Assembly: GCF_017873415.1 (NCBI RefSeq)
Contig: NZ_JAGGKD010000011.1
Location: 1-60,429 of the forward strand
DNA length: 60,429 bases
Reading direction: 5' to 3'
Origin: Methanolobus bombayensis
GTDB lineage: Archaea > Halobacteriota > Methanosarcinia > Methanosarcinales > Methanosarcinaceae
Position numbers and translations under genes: made by a program. The notes beneath the pieces are model-generated. The model had not been told where the DNA came from, made no database searches, and saw only the letters and a program-made list of their open reading frames with translations. Shown piece by piece: positions 17,349 through 26,968 of this stretch (positions are counted from its first letter, which is position 1; each line of letters starts with the position of its first letter).

Positions 17349-18560
17349 TCAACGTCCCCATATGGCTTTGAGTATACTTTCCTTTGATACACTCCATGCA
17401 GGAAGTGTTCCGGCTATAACTGATAATGTAAGCATGGTGAATACACTTTGAATGAGCAACATTGGGTCAATCACCGGTCTTATTTTCATGGTCTCATAGA
17501 ATACAACCGGATTTGCCTGGAAATAGAGCATAAGTGACAGGTATAGTATCAATCCCGCAAAAATTCCAAGGGATACATAGAACATACTGAGGAATGCATA
17601 GGACAATACTATTGACCTTGGAGTGATGCCCACAGCTTTCAATATTCCTATCTCCTTTTTCCTGTTTAATATATTGATGTAGATTATTATCAGTATTAAT
17701 GCTGCACCCACGATGAGACCTACAAATTTTGACATGACATCTATTGCACCCAGACTCTGCATTGCTTGCCTGATAAGAGTCTCAGATTTGTCAGCCCATG
17801 AAAATATCTGCTCGTTCACACCGGCTTCCCTGATCTTATCCTTCATCTGCTCTTCAGTTCCTGCTTCATCGATCCTGACCACAACACTGGTGGCTTTACC
17901 ATTATCAAGTCCATATACATCCTCTATTTCCTTATAGTGAACCAGAGCATTCAGGTCTACAAGTTCGAAGTTCCCCTCCATGATCCCCTTTACCTTGTAG
18001 GTCCTTTTCACACCATTACTATATGTCACTTCAACAAGTGATCCAACTCTGGTTTCACCAAGATCATCATATATTTCACCAAATGTAGTGCTTGTGCCTG
18101 AAATAATAGAGCCGATTATGATTTCATCTCTGGAAAGTTCTCCCAGAAAATCTCCTTCTTTGATAATGTGCGGATATTGCGATATATCATATTCTTCTGT
18201 AGGAACAACACCCGTCACGGTCACCCCCACAATATTCTGTTTATGCTCGATGGATGCCCCCACATCCAATCGCTTTGTTGCTGCTCTGACGCCTTCAACG
18301 GCTCGTACCTTCTGCAGCACATTATCGGCATTGTTGATGTATGTGTTATCCCCTGTCGGTTCGATCACAATATCCCCATAAGGATAATCCTGCATGAAAC
18401 CGGTAAACAGGACTGTCATTCCTCCTATCATTGATGGAAGGAAGACCAGGTTCATGAAAATAAGGGAAAGGACAAATACGATGAACACAAGTGTTTTTTT
18501 GTTCCCTCGTTTTATGCTGCTTCCTGCAATGAGAGCTCCAACCCTGATATCATCTATCAT
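17349..18560 (-). CDS. FtsX/MacB-like ABC permease
   Basis: 403 residues: one N-terminal TM (LVFIVFVLSLIFMNLVFLPS), a ~220-residue extracytoplasmic domain, then three C-terminal TMs with the FtsX motif NRKKEIGILKAVGITPRSI. This four-TM plan is typical of the MacB/LolCE superfamily. The stop lies one base before the ATPase ATG and the start is 12 bp after the CARDB protein, so the three genes form one operon. Confidence 0.9.
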   Translation of the reverse strand: MIDDIRVGALIAGSSIKRGNKKTLVFIVFVLSLIFMNLVFLPSMIGGMTVLFTGFMQDYPYGDIVIEPTGDNTYINNADNVLQKVRAVEGVRAATKRLDVGASIEHKQNIVGVTVTGVVPTEEYDISQYPHIIKEGDFLGELSRDEIIIGSIISGTSTTFGEIYDDLGETRVGSLVEVTYSNGVKRTYKVKGIMEGNFELVDLNALVHYKEIEDVYGLDNGKATSVVVRIDEAGTEEQMKDKIREAGVNEQIFSWADKSETLIRQAMQSLGAIDVMSKFVGLIVGAALILIIIYINILNRKKEIGILKAVGITPRSIVLSYAFLSMFYVSLGIFAGLILYLSLMLYFQANPVVFYETMKIRPVIDPMLLIQSVFTMLTLSVIAGTLPAWSVSKESILKAIWGR

Positions 18561-18571
18561 AACGAAGACCT

Positions 18572-19801
18572 CTATTCTTCCTTTTCCTCAACCGGAGCAC
18601 TACCACCTTCCATTAACTGCTTTATGATCTTATCCTTTGACTTTTTAGTCCTGTAATTATTGTAGACAAGTCCACCGATAATCGCCAGGAACAGCGCTAC
18701 AAGCAATATTGTTCCTGCTCCTCCATTTTGTTTCATTACAATAACATTGATCTTTGTTTCGATCTGCTCCTCTCCGAAATCATCAATGTATGTAATGGTG
18801 ACAGGAATCTCGAACTCCCCTGCCTGATCTGCCACAAAAGTGATAACTGCAGGACCATCCTCATCCGGATCAAGGGTTCCGATAAAGGATTCTTTAAGTC
18901 CCTGGAAAGGGTGATCTGCGTAGACACGTATAGAATTAATTGTCCTGTCACCGGAGTTCTCGATCCTCATTGTCAGTTCAACTGTATCGTCCACTTGAGG
19001 AAGGACCGGATCAACTTTTACGGATGCAAGGTTCAGGCTGCCTTTACTATCAAGAATAGTTATCTGAATATCATATTCATCCTTCTGGACGCCATAGTCA
19101 TCTTCATATTCGATGATAACAGGAATTTCAAATGTTCCTGAACTGTTAGCCTTGAACTTGAAGGATGCTATTTGAGTGTCACCTGAAGCAAGTGCACCGA
19201 TGGTAGAACCTGTAATACCTTTAAAATCATGTTCCAGGTAAACCTCTACGGATTTTGCTATTGAATCCCCGAAATTTTCTATCTCCAGATCAAGGTCAAC
19301 CGTATCACCTGAATTAATGTACTTCGGATTGGTATTGACAGAAGATATACGTGGCTCGGCGTGTTCACCTGTAACTATAACTTCGACTTCATAATATGTT
19401 GTCCTTTGTACATTTCCGGTCCCATATGTTAGTTTCATTTTAATAATATGAGGACCAGGAGTGGCATCGGGAGTTGTTCGCATATGGTATCTCAACTGCC
19501 TCTCACTATCCTTGTATACAAATTGTGGAATGTAGGCAACAAGGTCTTCTGTAATTATGATATCAGGTGGAACACTGATTATCTCAAACGTGATATCCTC
19601 AGGAACCTGAGTACCACAGTTCTCAAGACTTATACCCAGTGTGAATTCCTCATCCCTACCGACCGAACTGGGACTAATATCCTCTACCACTGCCCTTAAA
19701 CATTCATCTCCGGAAGATTCTGCCTGAACGACAGTAACTCCTGCAAATATAATTAACAGTGTTAACAAAAAAGAACACATTGACCTGGAATTTAATATCA
19801 T
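18572..19801 (-). CDS. secreted, membrane-anchored CARDB/COG1361-like protein
   Basis: 409 residues: signal peptide (MCSFLLTLLIIFAGVTVVQA), then three Ig-like beta domains with repeated patterns (VDLDLEIENFGDSIAKSVEV, VELTMRIENSGDRTINSIRV), then a C-terminal TM (ILLVALFLAIIGGLVYNNY) and a charged tail (KKSKDKIIKQ, EEKEE). COG1361-type proteins are often found beside FtsX-like ABC transporters in methanogens, probably as surface or envelope adaptors. First gene of the operon, preceded by AGGGAGATG. Function is inferred from architecture only. Confidence 0.8.
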   Translation of the reverse strand: MILNSRSMCSFLLTLLIIFAGVTVVQAESSGDECLRAVVEDISPSSVGRDEEFTLGISLENCGTQVPEDITFEIISVPPDIIITEDLVAYIPQFVYKDSERQLRYHMRTTPDATPGPHIIKMKLTYGTGNVQRTTYYEVEVIVTGEHAEPRISSVNTNPKYINSGDTVDLDLEIENFGDSIAKSVEVYLEHDFKGITGSTIGALASGDTQIASFKFKANSSGTFEIPVIIEYEDDYGVQKDEYDIQITILDSKGSLNLASVKVDPVLPQVDDTVELTMRIENSGDRTINSIRVYADHPFQGLKESFIGTLDPDEDGPAVITFVADQAGEFEIPVTITYIDDFGEEQIETKINVIVMKQNGGAGTILLVALFLAIIGGLVYNNYRTKKSKDKIIKQLMEGGSAPVEEKEE

Positions 19802-20088
19802 AATTTGCTCATCTCCCTTTGAACCTTCTCTGTAAATTCAATAAAAATTTTTGAAGATATTATTCAATTCAAATATTTGCTGAGAATACTGCGCGATGAT
19901 CCAGAGCGTTGTTACGGAATTCTCATACTTACTGCTTTTACATTTTTCAATCTTTACAGGAAGACTTTTCAGTGCAAAAAGAAAGCTCCTCTGGTCATTA
20001 GCATCTGATTTCCTGATATGCAAAATCATCAAATTCTTTCCTGACAGTTTCCATATTGAAACCTCATTTATACAATTTACAGTTATTA

Positions 20089-20259
20089 ATGGAAGTTCTA
20101 TTAATTATTATATGTATACTTATCGTCCTGATGGAACAGAAAGAAGAGACTAAAAAACAATCCAGAAAAGTACAAAATCCTTTTAAATACCCATGTTATT
20201 ATATGCACAGAATCTTCCATAAAGTGTACTTAGACCACTTTGATCAGGTGCTAAAATGA
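20089..20259 (+). CDS. possible small single-TM protein ahead of the GGR-like gene
   Basis: From Met at 20089 the frame gives MEVLLIIICILIVLMEQKEE, then a basic, Tyr/His-rich tail to the TGA at 20257, overlapping the next ATG by 4 bp (ATGA). One hydrophobic segment plus coupling to an oxidoreductase is plausible for a real small membrane protein, but I recognise no family and codon evidence is weak. The rest of 19802-20255 is AT-rich divergent promoter DNA. Confidence 0.3.
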   Translation: MEVLLIIICILIVLMEQKEETKKQSRKVQNPFKYPCYYMHRIFHKVYLDHFDQVLK

Positions 20260-21254
20260 ATAAGGAAATAAACATTCTCGGTGGAGGAATAAGCGGTCTG
20301 ACCTGTGCCATCATCCTTCTAAAAAATGGTTATAATGTCAATATCTATGAAAAAAGAAAGGCAACGGGTACCAGATTTAACAGCGACTGGCAGGGAATAG
20401 AGAACTGGTCTGAAGAAACTGATGTACTTAGTGAGCTCAGATCCTTTGGAATTGACCTGTCCTTTGATTACGTTCCTGTCTGCGAACTTAACCTTCACTA
20501 TTCTGATAAGATACGCACCCTCAGAGGTGATAAAGCTTGTTATCTGGTAAAACGCGGCACTGCTATTGATTGTCTTGATACATGCCTTTTAGAACAGGCA
20601 AAAGAACTTGGAGTAAACATATATTGCGGAACAAAACCTGATAACAACAAACAGATTCATGTGATTGCAACAGGTCCCGAAAAAGGGAATATCCTTGCCA
20701 AAGGAATCAAATTCAACACAAAAAGACCTGATAGCTATCACATGGCTTTTGGCGATGATATCGCAAAAGGATTCTACTCATATCTGCTGATCAAAAATGG
20801 TGAAGCCACCATTGCAACGGTCTTTGACAACAGGAATGTCCGTGATTCCGAAAACTACCTGCAGAACACCATAGGCTATTTCTCAGAATACTTTGACCCG
20901 GAAGAGGTTGAAGCCGGTAATAAATTTGGAGGGTACGGGTATTTTGAGATCAGAAAAACCCTTTACAACGATGACGGTGCAATGCTCATAGGCGAGGCAG
21001 GAGGACTTCAGGACTATCTCTGGGGATTTGGGATGAGATATGCATTCCAGAGCGCAAATTTCGCTGCACGGAGTATTATGACCGGAGAGTCCTATGATAA
21101 ATTGATAAAAGAGAATCTGCACAAGAAGCTCAAACACTCAAAGAGAAACAGGAAGCTCTTTGAGATATTGGGACCACTTGCATATCCGCTGGCATATCGT
21201 TTGTTTAAGAAAAGTAAGGACCCTCTGAAGCTTTTGAATGTTGTGTATAGATAA
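20256..21254 (+). CDS. FAD-dependent oxidoreductase, geranylgeranyl-reductase-like
   Basis: 332 residues. The N-terminal dinucleotide fold is ILGGGISGLTCAIILLKNGYNVNIYEK, and the C-terminal FAD contact GEAGGLQDYLWGFGMRYAF is typical of the GGR/digeranylgeranylglycerophospholipid reductase family that saturates archaeal lipid chains. It is somewhat short (family ~390-410), so it is a divergent paralogue. It could act on isoprenoid lipids or quinones; the substrate is not evident. Convergent with the FGE-like gene, 4 bp apart. Confidence 0.75.
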   Translation: MNKEINILGGGISGLTCAIILLKNGYNVNIYEKRKATGTRFNSDWQGIENWSEETDVLSELRSFGIDLSFDYVPVCELNLHYSDKIRTLRGDKACYLVKRGTAIDCLDTCLLEQAKELGVNIYCGTKPDNNKQIHVIATGPEKGNILAKGIKFNTKRPDSYHMAFGDDIAKGFYSYLLIKNGEATIATVFDNRNVRDSENYLQNTIGYFSEYFDPEEVEAGNKFGGYGYFEIRKTLYNDDGAMLIGEAGGLQDYLWGFGMRYAFQSANFAARSIMTGESYDKLIKENLHKKLKHSKRNRKLFEILGPLAYPLAYRLFKKSKDPLKLLNVVYR

Positions 21255-21258
21255 ACAT

Positions 21259-22005
21259 TCATATTTCCCTGAGAACACGTAAACCAATGCGACTGCTATT
21301 GCGCTTTACAACCTGAGGATAATAATAACGACTTGTAGAACGGCATCCTGCAGCAGATGTCTGCCAGCTTCCTCCACGCAGTACTCTCATAACCCAGGAA
21401 GAGATATCAGCAATATCAGTAGTTTCCCGGGCACTACCATCTGCAGGAGCACCTTCATAACTATCAAAATACATATCCTGTACCCATTCCCACGAATTTC
21501 CGTGCATGTCATACAATCCGAAAGGATTGGGTTTTTTCTGACCAACAGGATGGGAGCCAATATCCAAATTACCGTAATAACAATATTCATTCAGTTCCGA
21601 CTCATCATCACCAAATGAATATCTTGTAGCCGTTCCAGCTCTGCAGGCATATTCCCATTCCGCTTCAGATGGCAGACGGTACTTTTCAGTATCCTCATTC
21701 TCATTCAGTCTATTAATGAATTCCTGTGCATTATTCCATGAAACTCTGTCAACAGGTCTGCTTTCCCTTACAAACTTGGAAGGATTGCTGCCCATTATTT
21801 CCAGCCATTGTTCCTGCGTAACTAAAAATTTACCAAGATAGAATGGATTTTCTATGCTAACCTTATGAACTGGTTTTTCGTTATTATACCAGTTCCTTTC
21901 CTTTGCATCAGAACCCATTTCGAATTCGCCTGATGGAATTAGAATGAATTCTATACCAATAGAATTCATGTAAGTATCCTGGAACTCTGACACCTCTGAT
22001 CCCAT
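21259..22005 (-). CDS. formylglycine-generating-enzyme (SUMF1)-like protein
   Basis: 248 residues covering the whole FGE-sulfatase fold: FILIPSGEFEMGS, PVHKVSIENPFYLGKFLVTQEQW, RLPSEAEWEYACRAGT, PNPFGLYDMHGNSWEWVQD and VLRGGSW, closing with SRIGLRVLRE. The C-terminal region has one Cys (SAAGCRST) instead of the two Cys of true FGE, so sulfatase Cys oxidation is doubtful. Many such proteins are EgtB/PvdO-like or have unknown roles. No sulfatase gene is nearby. It follows the sensor kinase in the same direction. Confidence 0.85.
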   Translation of the reverse strand: MGSEVSEFQDTYMNSIGIEFILIPSGEFEMGSDAKERNWYNNEKPVHKVSIENPFYLGKFLVTQEQWLEIMGSNPSKFVRESRPVDRVSWNNAQEFINRLNENEDTEKYRLPSEAEWEYACRAGTATRYSFGDDESELNEYCYYGNLDIGSHPVGQKKPNPFGLYDMHGNSWEWVQDMYFDSYEGAPADGSARETTDIADISSWVMRVLRGGSWQTSAAGCRSTSRYYYPQVVKRNSSRIGLRVLREI

Positions 22006-22065
22006 ATAATATCCTTCAGCCTGGATGATTCCTGCTTTTTCAAGATGAATTACACAGGCTTGGCT

Positions 22066-24576
22066 TTAGTTCCCTTCTACCCATTTAGGGATTTTCACGT
22101 GGAATGAACTACCAAGTCCTTTCTCACTCTCTATCCATATATTTCCATTATGAGCTGCCACAGTATCCTTGCAAATATAAAGACTGGATTCAAAACCCTG
22201 GAACATCCTTGCTATAGAATCATCTGCCTGATACATCTTGTAGAACAAACGCGGGATAAGGCTCTTGTCTATACCTTCACCTGTATCAGTTATGGTCACA
22301 TGCAAATAACTGCTTTCATCGGAAACGTCAACTCCTATGCTGTTTCCTTTAGGTGTGAGATTAATTGCATTGTGGATAAGGTAGACAAACATTTCCTTCA
22401 GTTTTTCCTTATCAGCTTTCACTGGCGGAAGGCCATTAGGAATCTCTTTTTCAAGTAAAAGTCCTTTTTCGTCTATAAGCAATATCTGGTTTAGCAGTAC
22501 ATCAGAGAGAACATTCTCGATACTTACCGGTTCAAATGAATAAGTAATCCGGCCTGACTGCTGCAGATCACTATATAGAACCGCATCTATCAACAGCTTT
22601 AACCTCTCAGAGTTATTCAGCATTATGGAAATAGCCTCTTTCTGAGAGTCATCCAGAAGGTTCAGTGTTTCATCATCCAATATATCGAAGCTATGCAAAA
22701 GTTCATGTCCGTTGTTCATGTATTCTTCGATGAATTCAGCTTTTATCATATTAACAGATCGAAGCTTAGTATTGGCTTTAAGCAATTCCTCGGAGTACTT
22801 GCTCAATGCACCTATTAACTGCTTTCTCTGAATAAGTTTCCACATACCCTGCATAAGAAGAGTTAGCTGGCGAACATCGGATTCATCGTAGTCTTCTTCC
22901 TTGTTTGCAACACCTACGACAGCAACAATATGCTCTCCATCAAATATGGGGACATTCATATGCCTTGTCAATTTAACATGTCCTTCAGGATAACCTTTTT
23001 TCAGTGGACTCGAAGCTTCATAATCATTTGTTATGATAGATTTTCTTTGTCGTATGGCTTCTCCCCACAACCCGGTATCCTTTACGGGATAAATAAACTC
23101 TTTATCTTTTATGGCACATTCACCCATTGCTGTCTTAGACCAGGAATGCATTATCAGGTCTGTCTCATCAGCATTCATGAATGCAAGATAGCCAAGTTTG
23201 CTGTCTGTAAGTCGAACAGCTTCTTCTTTGACGAATTCTGCTATTTCATCCAGGGAAGCACCTGTCATCTCATTGAGCTTTATCAATGCTTCAAGACGCG
23301 ATTCATTGAGCTCCTTTGCTTTTTCAGCCTTTTTACGTTCTGTAATGTCACGTGCAACAGACAGGATGGTCTTCTTTCCATTATAGTTTATCATCCTTGC
23401 ATTTATTTCCAGAGGGATAATACTTCCATCCCTGCATATGGCTGCAGCTTCATACATTGCCTTATGATCCCTTTCTATAATTTTGATGAGCTCAGAAGCA
23501 CGCTGCACGTACCATGAAGGAACAATATCCATAGGAGATGACTTTAAAATTAATTCTTTTGAATAACCAAGATCATCAACAACAACCTTATTAACATCTA
23601 TCAGATTGCCATTCAATTCACTGACATAGATCTGATCATTAATATTATTGAAAATTGTCTTGAATTTATGATCGGATTCCCTGAAAGTCTCATTGACTAC
23701 ACGGTGCTCTATCTCTATTGCTGCCAGATCAGCATTTGCCTTGAGATATTCGTAACATGTTTTCTTAGGTGCATTTGGAAAATTAAAGTACATTAAGAAA
23801 ACACCAAGTATCTCACCTGTAGATGATTTTATCAGTTCTGCCCAGCTGGCTTTGAGGCCTGCTTTTTTAGCAATATCCCTGTGCAGTGCCCAGTATGGAT
23901 GGACCTCTATATTTTCAACAATAACACGCTCACCCATATAGAGTGCAGTACCACCTGAACAAACACCGTATCCAATATCAAGACCTTCCATTGCTTCTTT
24001 GTAAAAGGCAGGAAGATTCGGTGAAATAACACGACAAATATGTTTTTTCTCTTTATCAAGAAGCATAACAGCACATGTAAGACCGTCACGTATCCGTTCA
24101 GCATTGGTAACAAGCAGTCCCAGAACATCATCAAGTGATATTTCCGTATAAGGTTTCCCATTGTGTTTTTTTTGTTGATGAGTTATCATTTCATTGTGCT
24201 TTCGCTCTGTAATGTCAATGATCGTACCTTCAAGGTGTAAATCGTCATCATCATACCTCTTTATACGAACCCTGTCCTCAACATATCGAACCTCTCCAAA
24301 ACGGCTGACTATTCTGTACTCCTGAATGAATTCTGGCAGTTGTCTGTTCAGGTACTTTAAAGCTTTTAAAACGACTTTTCTGTCATCCGGATGAACAAGA
24401 TCAGCATATTTGATCTCACCCGAATAGAAATCCTCTGGAGTATATCCGAATTGCCTTATGTTATTCGAGATGTACTTTACAGGAAAATCTTTCTCTATCC
24501 TTCTGGAAATCACAATAATAGGACTATTATTGATTATTGATTCCATACTAATTTTCATATCTGCTTGTCCAATCAT
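22066..24576 (-). CDS. PAS-GAF-PAS-GAF sensor histidine kinase (MsmS-like architecture)
   Basis: 836 residues, no TM: PAS/PAC (~15-130, VHPDDRKVVL and EGTIIDITERK), GAF (~150-295), PAS (~305-415, IVPSWYVQRA, ILSVARDITERKK), GAF (~430-590), then a kinase core. The putative phospho-acceptor is His624 in GHELLHSF, a degenerate H-box without the usual RTP. The N-box is LIHNAINLTPKG, G1 is DTGEGI, and the end is LGSSFHVKIPKW. The same domain order occurs in M. acetivorans MsmS/RdmS, soluble heme sensors linked to Msr regulators. Heme binding is not shown here, though GAF2 has a Cys in GECAIKD. No response regulator is adjacent. Confidence 0.85.
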   Translation of the reverse strand: MIGQADMKISMESIINNSPIIVISRRIEKDFPVKYISNNIRQFGYTPEDFYSGEIKYADLVHPDDRKVVLKALKYLNRQLPEFIQEYRIVSRFGEVRYVEDRVRIKRYDDDDLHLEGTIIDITERKHNEMITHQQKKHNGKPYTEISLDDVLGLLVTNAERIRDGLTCAVMLLDKEKKHICRVISPNLPAFYKEAMEGLDIGYGVCSGGTALYMGERVIVENIEVHPYWALHRDIAKKAGLKASWAELIKSSTGEILGVFLMYFNFPNAPKKTCYEYLKANADLAAIEIEHRVVNETFRESDHKFKTIFNNINDQIYVSELNGNLIDVNKVVVDDLGYSKELILKSSPMDIVPSWYVQRASELIKIIERDHKAMYEAAAICRDGSIIPLEINARMINYNGKKTILSVARDITERKKAEKAKELNESRLEALIKLNEMTGASLDEIAEFVKEEAVRLTDSKLGYLAFMNADETDLIMHSWSKTAMGECAIKDKEFIYPVKDTGLWGEAIRQRKSIITNDYEASSPLKKGYPEGHVKLTRHMNVPIFDGEHIVAVVGVANKEEDYDESDVRQLTLLMQGMWKLIQRKQLIGALSKYSEELLKANTKLRSVNMIKAEFIEEYMNNGHELLHSFDILDDETLNLLDDSQKEAISIMLNNSERLKLLIDAVLYSDLQQSGRITYSFEPVSIENVLSDVLLNQILLIDEKGLLLEKEIPNGLPPVKADKEKLKEMFVYLIHNAINLTPKGNSIGVDVSDESSYLHVTITDTGEGIDKSLIPRLFYKMYQADDSIARMFQGFESSLYICKDTVAAHNGNIWIESEKGLGSSFHVKIPKWVEGN

Positions 24577-24648
24577 GTTTTGACCGGTGATACTTTACAT
24601 TCTTTAATTGTTCGTACAACTAACCCATATTCAATAAAATTGAAGAGA

Positions 24649-26292
24649 TCATACTGCAGTAAGGTCACCAGGAGATATTGCTTTTATTTCCCTGTAATTG
24701 ATGGCTTTTACAGGACAAACCCCTATACACCTTTTACAACTCATACCAAGACACAGATGTGCAGTATAATCCACATACACATGTCCATCCTTTGGAACAA
24801 CATGTATGGCCTTTTCAGGACATTCGCGCTCACACATCCTGCACTGCATACATCCGCTGGATTCCTCTTCAATAAGCATGTCAAGATCCCTGATGATCTT
24901 GAGTCCCTGATAACCTGAGTCTTCAATATCCCTGTTAACTCTCTTTTCTACCGTTGGAATCATGTTAATATCCGGAAGAGCAGGCATACCATAGGATTCA
25001 AGGAACATGTTGTACATTTCATAGGGCATTCCTTCTGTCCAGTAAGCCAGTTCACATGCGTAGATGTTCTTAAAAACATCATTAGAAGCCAGCATAATGT
25101 GGTCCGCCTTGATCCTGTCAGCAAGACTTACTATCTCGTCCAGTTCATAATTACCAAGAATGACATCCTTTGCAAGTTCAAGTGAGGTGTTGCCGAATTG
25201 TACTATATTATTACAGAAAGCAGGTGCCAAGCCTATCTTACGTCCTTTCTCAGCATCAACGTAAGTTCCAGATGCACCTGACATATACATGTACTTAAGA
25301 TCCTCATACTTCACCCCGGATTCAATAAGTAATGTCAGATGAGCTGCCCTGATAGCCCCTATTGCTTTTCCTGCCTCTGCAAAATCCTCATCTGTAAGTG
25401 TAACTCTTTCACCAAGAATAAGTCTTCCTTTTGGCAACTCAGGTAATTTGGCTACCATACCGGAATTAATTGCCAGTGAAATTGCAGAAATTACGCCAGT
25501 GCCGGTGATTCCTTTTGACTGTAGTTCACCATCCTCTACGATAACTCCTGTCTCAGGATCTATAAGATCACCTTTTCCTGGTTGCATATTTTCATCCAGT
25601 ACGGTTATTCTCCAGAACCCGTTCTCTTCATTCACATCAGAAATGGCACCTGGACTGGCAAGCATTCCACATTTAATTCCCTGTCCTTCTATGGAAGGAC
25701 CTGCTGCAGCACTACAGGTGATTATACGGTCACCTACTTTAAGTGCCATCTCTGCATTGGTACCATAATCAGTAACAATAGCTACTTCATCCTGTTCAAC
25801 AAAATCGGTCTTTACCATCATTGCAAGGGCATCAGCCCCGATCTCATGTTCTATTGAAGGTAAAACAATTATCTCACATTCATCCAGACCTGAATCGGGA
25901 CCAAAGATATCCCTGCCGGTGTATATTTTCAGACCTCTCTCCACAGTTTCGATACCCAGTCTTCTTTGCATGTTCTTTCCGGCATATGCAAGATCCCTTA
26001 TTTCGATGTTCTGGAAAAGTGAGAGTTGTATAGGATTGCCACAGACAGCTATTTTTGTTATTGCATCAAAGGGAATGTGTAATTCATTGAACATTTTGAG
26101 AATAGTATGGACCATTATCTTGTTTGCATTTTTTTCTCCAACCTGAATAGCAAAACCCAGATGATCAATTACATTTCCTCCTGGCAAGGGATGTCGCATT
26201 GTCATTACTGTTTTGATAGCATTTTTGTTTATCAGGTTTATGAGCTGTAATCTAAATCCACTTGTTCCAAGATCTAATGCAATTCCATACAA
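24649..26292 (-). CDS. ramA: RamA-type reductive activase of corrinoid proteins
   Basis: 547 residues. An ASKHA-like ATPase domain (MYGIALDLGTSGFRL, VTDYGTNAEMAL, GITGTGVISAI) is followed by two C-terminal [4Fe-4S] motifs, CMQCRMCERECP (481-492) and CLGMSCKRCIGVCP (514-527). RamA uses ATP and electrons to reduce Co(II) corrinoid proteins to active Co(I) in methylamine methanogenesis. Placed near an MtbC/MttC-like corrinoid protein, MtbA and an Msr regulator, this is a good fit. The leader is long (~460 nt) and starts at the shared regulatory module at 26759-26803. Confidence 0.93.
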   Translation of the reverse strand: MYGIALDLGTSGFRLQLINLINKNAIKTVMTMRHPLPGGNVIDHLGFAIQVGEKNANKIMVHTILKMFNELHIPFDAITKIAVCGNPIQLSLFQNIEIRDLAYAGKNMQRRLGIETVERGLKIYTGRDIFGPDSGLDECEIIVLPSIEHEIGADALAMMVKTDFVEQDEVAIVTDYGTNAEMALKVGDRIITCSAAAGPSIEGQGIKCGMLASPGAISDVNEENGFWRITVLDENMQPGKGDLIDPETGVIVEDGELQSKGITGTGVISAISLAINSGMVAKLPELPKGRLILGERVTLTDEDFAEAGKAIGAIRAAHLTLLIESGVKYEDLKYMYMSGASGTYVDAEKGRKIGLAPAFCNNIVQFGNTSLELAKDVILGNYELDEIVSLADRIKADHIMLASNDVFKNIYACELAYWTEGMPYEMYNMFLESYGMPALPDINMIPTVEKRVNRDIEDSGYQGLKIIRDLDMLIEEESSGCMQCRMCERECPEKAIHVVPKDGHVYVDYTAHLCLGMSCKRCIGVCPVKAINYREIKAISPGDLTAV

Positions 26293-26737
26293 ACAAAATC
26301 CTCCTTTTTATTTTAAGCGTGAAAGCCTGGCATGCAATTCAATTGTATATGCAATTGGTTTATCAGAGAACTATAAATAACGAATTCGAGGAAAAAATAA
26401 GAGGCTGCGATATTATCGATGCTTAAGGTAAGAATAATATTGTTGATAAAAAAAATACCGGAATTAAAAATAACATGATTGATTTTATCAAAACCATATT
26501 TTTACTAAAATAGCAGAAACATTAAACCCGATTTTAAATTTCAGTATGAAATTGATAATTGTTTGCAGGGCCATTTTAGGATGTGGAGAGACCCTGCAAA
26601 ATAAGTGGATATACAATATGCACAGTCTTCAAGAAATAATATAACTTAATTTTTGAATTGTATTTCAGCAGATCGGAAGTAGAATTACAGACCCTTGAAA
26701 TGTGCATTTATGTTCTTTATCCACTCACGGACAATTC
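26293..26737. other. 445-bp leader of ramA without a gene
   Basis: AT-rich, with no open frame that looks coding. If transcription of ramA starts near the TATA-like element at ~26750, this is a long 5' untranslated leader. No riboswitch or strong hairpin is recognisable by eye. Confidence 0.5.
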
Positions 26738-26803
26738 ATGCTATCCGGTAATAGCATATATAATAACTTGAAGTAATTAATCAATTGATAGAATATTATC
26801 AAT
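26738..26803 (-). promoter_or_regulatory. ramA promoter: proximal module block (copy 1) and hairpin
   Basis: 26759-26803 is the 45-bp block shared with 30854-30898 and 53547-53591. Read toward ramA it begins ATTGATAATATT, contains ATTGATTAATTACT, and ends in AGTTATTATA, running into a TATA-like element. The palindrome ATGCTAT-CCGGTA-ATAGCAT (26738-26757) follows where transcription would start. 38 of 45 bases match copy 2. ATTGAT occurs twice, 20 bp apart, as for a dimeric regulator. Confidence 0.75.
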
Positions 26804-26877
26804 ACCGTGTTTTCAATTCAAACAATGAATTTTACGACTTGTTAATTCAGAATTAGAATATTCAAAATAACAGGAAT

Positions 26878-26946
26878 ATGAGGACAATTAAAGCCTTTGA
26901 CAATATCAAAAGCATGAATGCTTATTTGAGAAAAGAACTAAAATAA
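26878..26946 (+). CDS. conserved mini-ORF / distal module motif (copy 1)
   Basis: ATG-started frame of 22 codons (MRTIKAFDNIKSMNAYLRKELK) divergent from ramA and convergent with msr1. Codons 26863-26919 align without gaps with the same segment at 30737-30793 and 53652-53708 (core FD-x-I-x-x-M-N). Several differences are at third codon positions, but the DNA core TTTGAYNATATCAA is also palindromic. It could be a mini-protein or a regulatory DNA element. It lies 92 bp from the proximal block. Confidence 0.45.
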   Translation: MRTIKAFDNIKSMNAYLRKELK

Positions 26947-26968
26947 AGATAATATATTGTTTTATATT

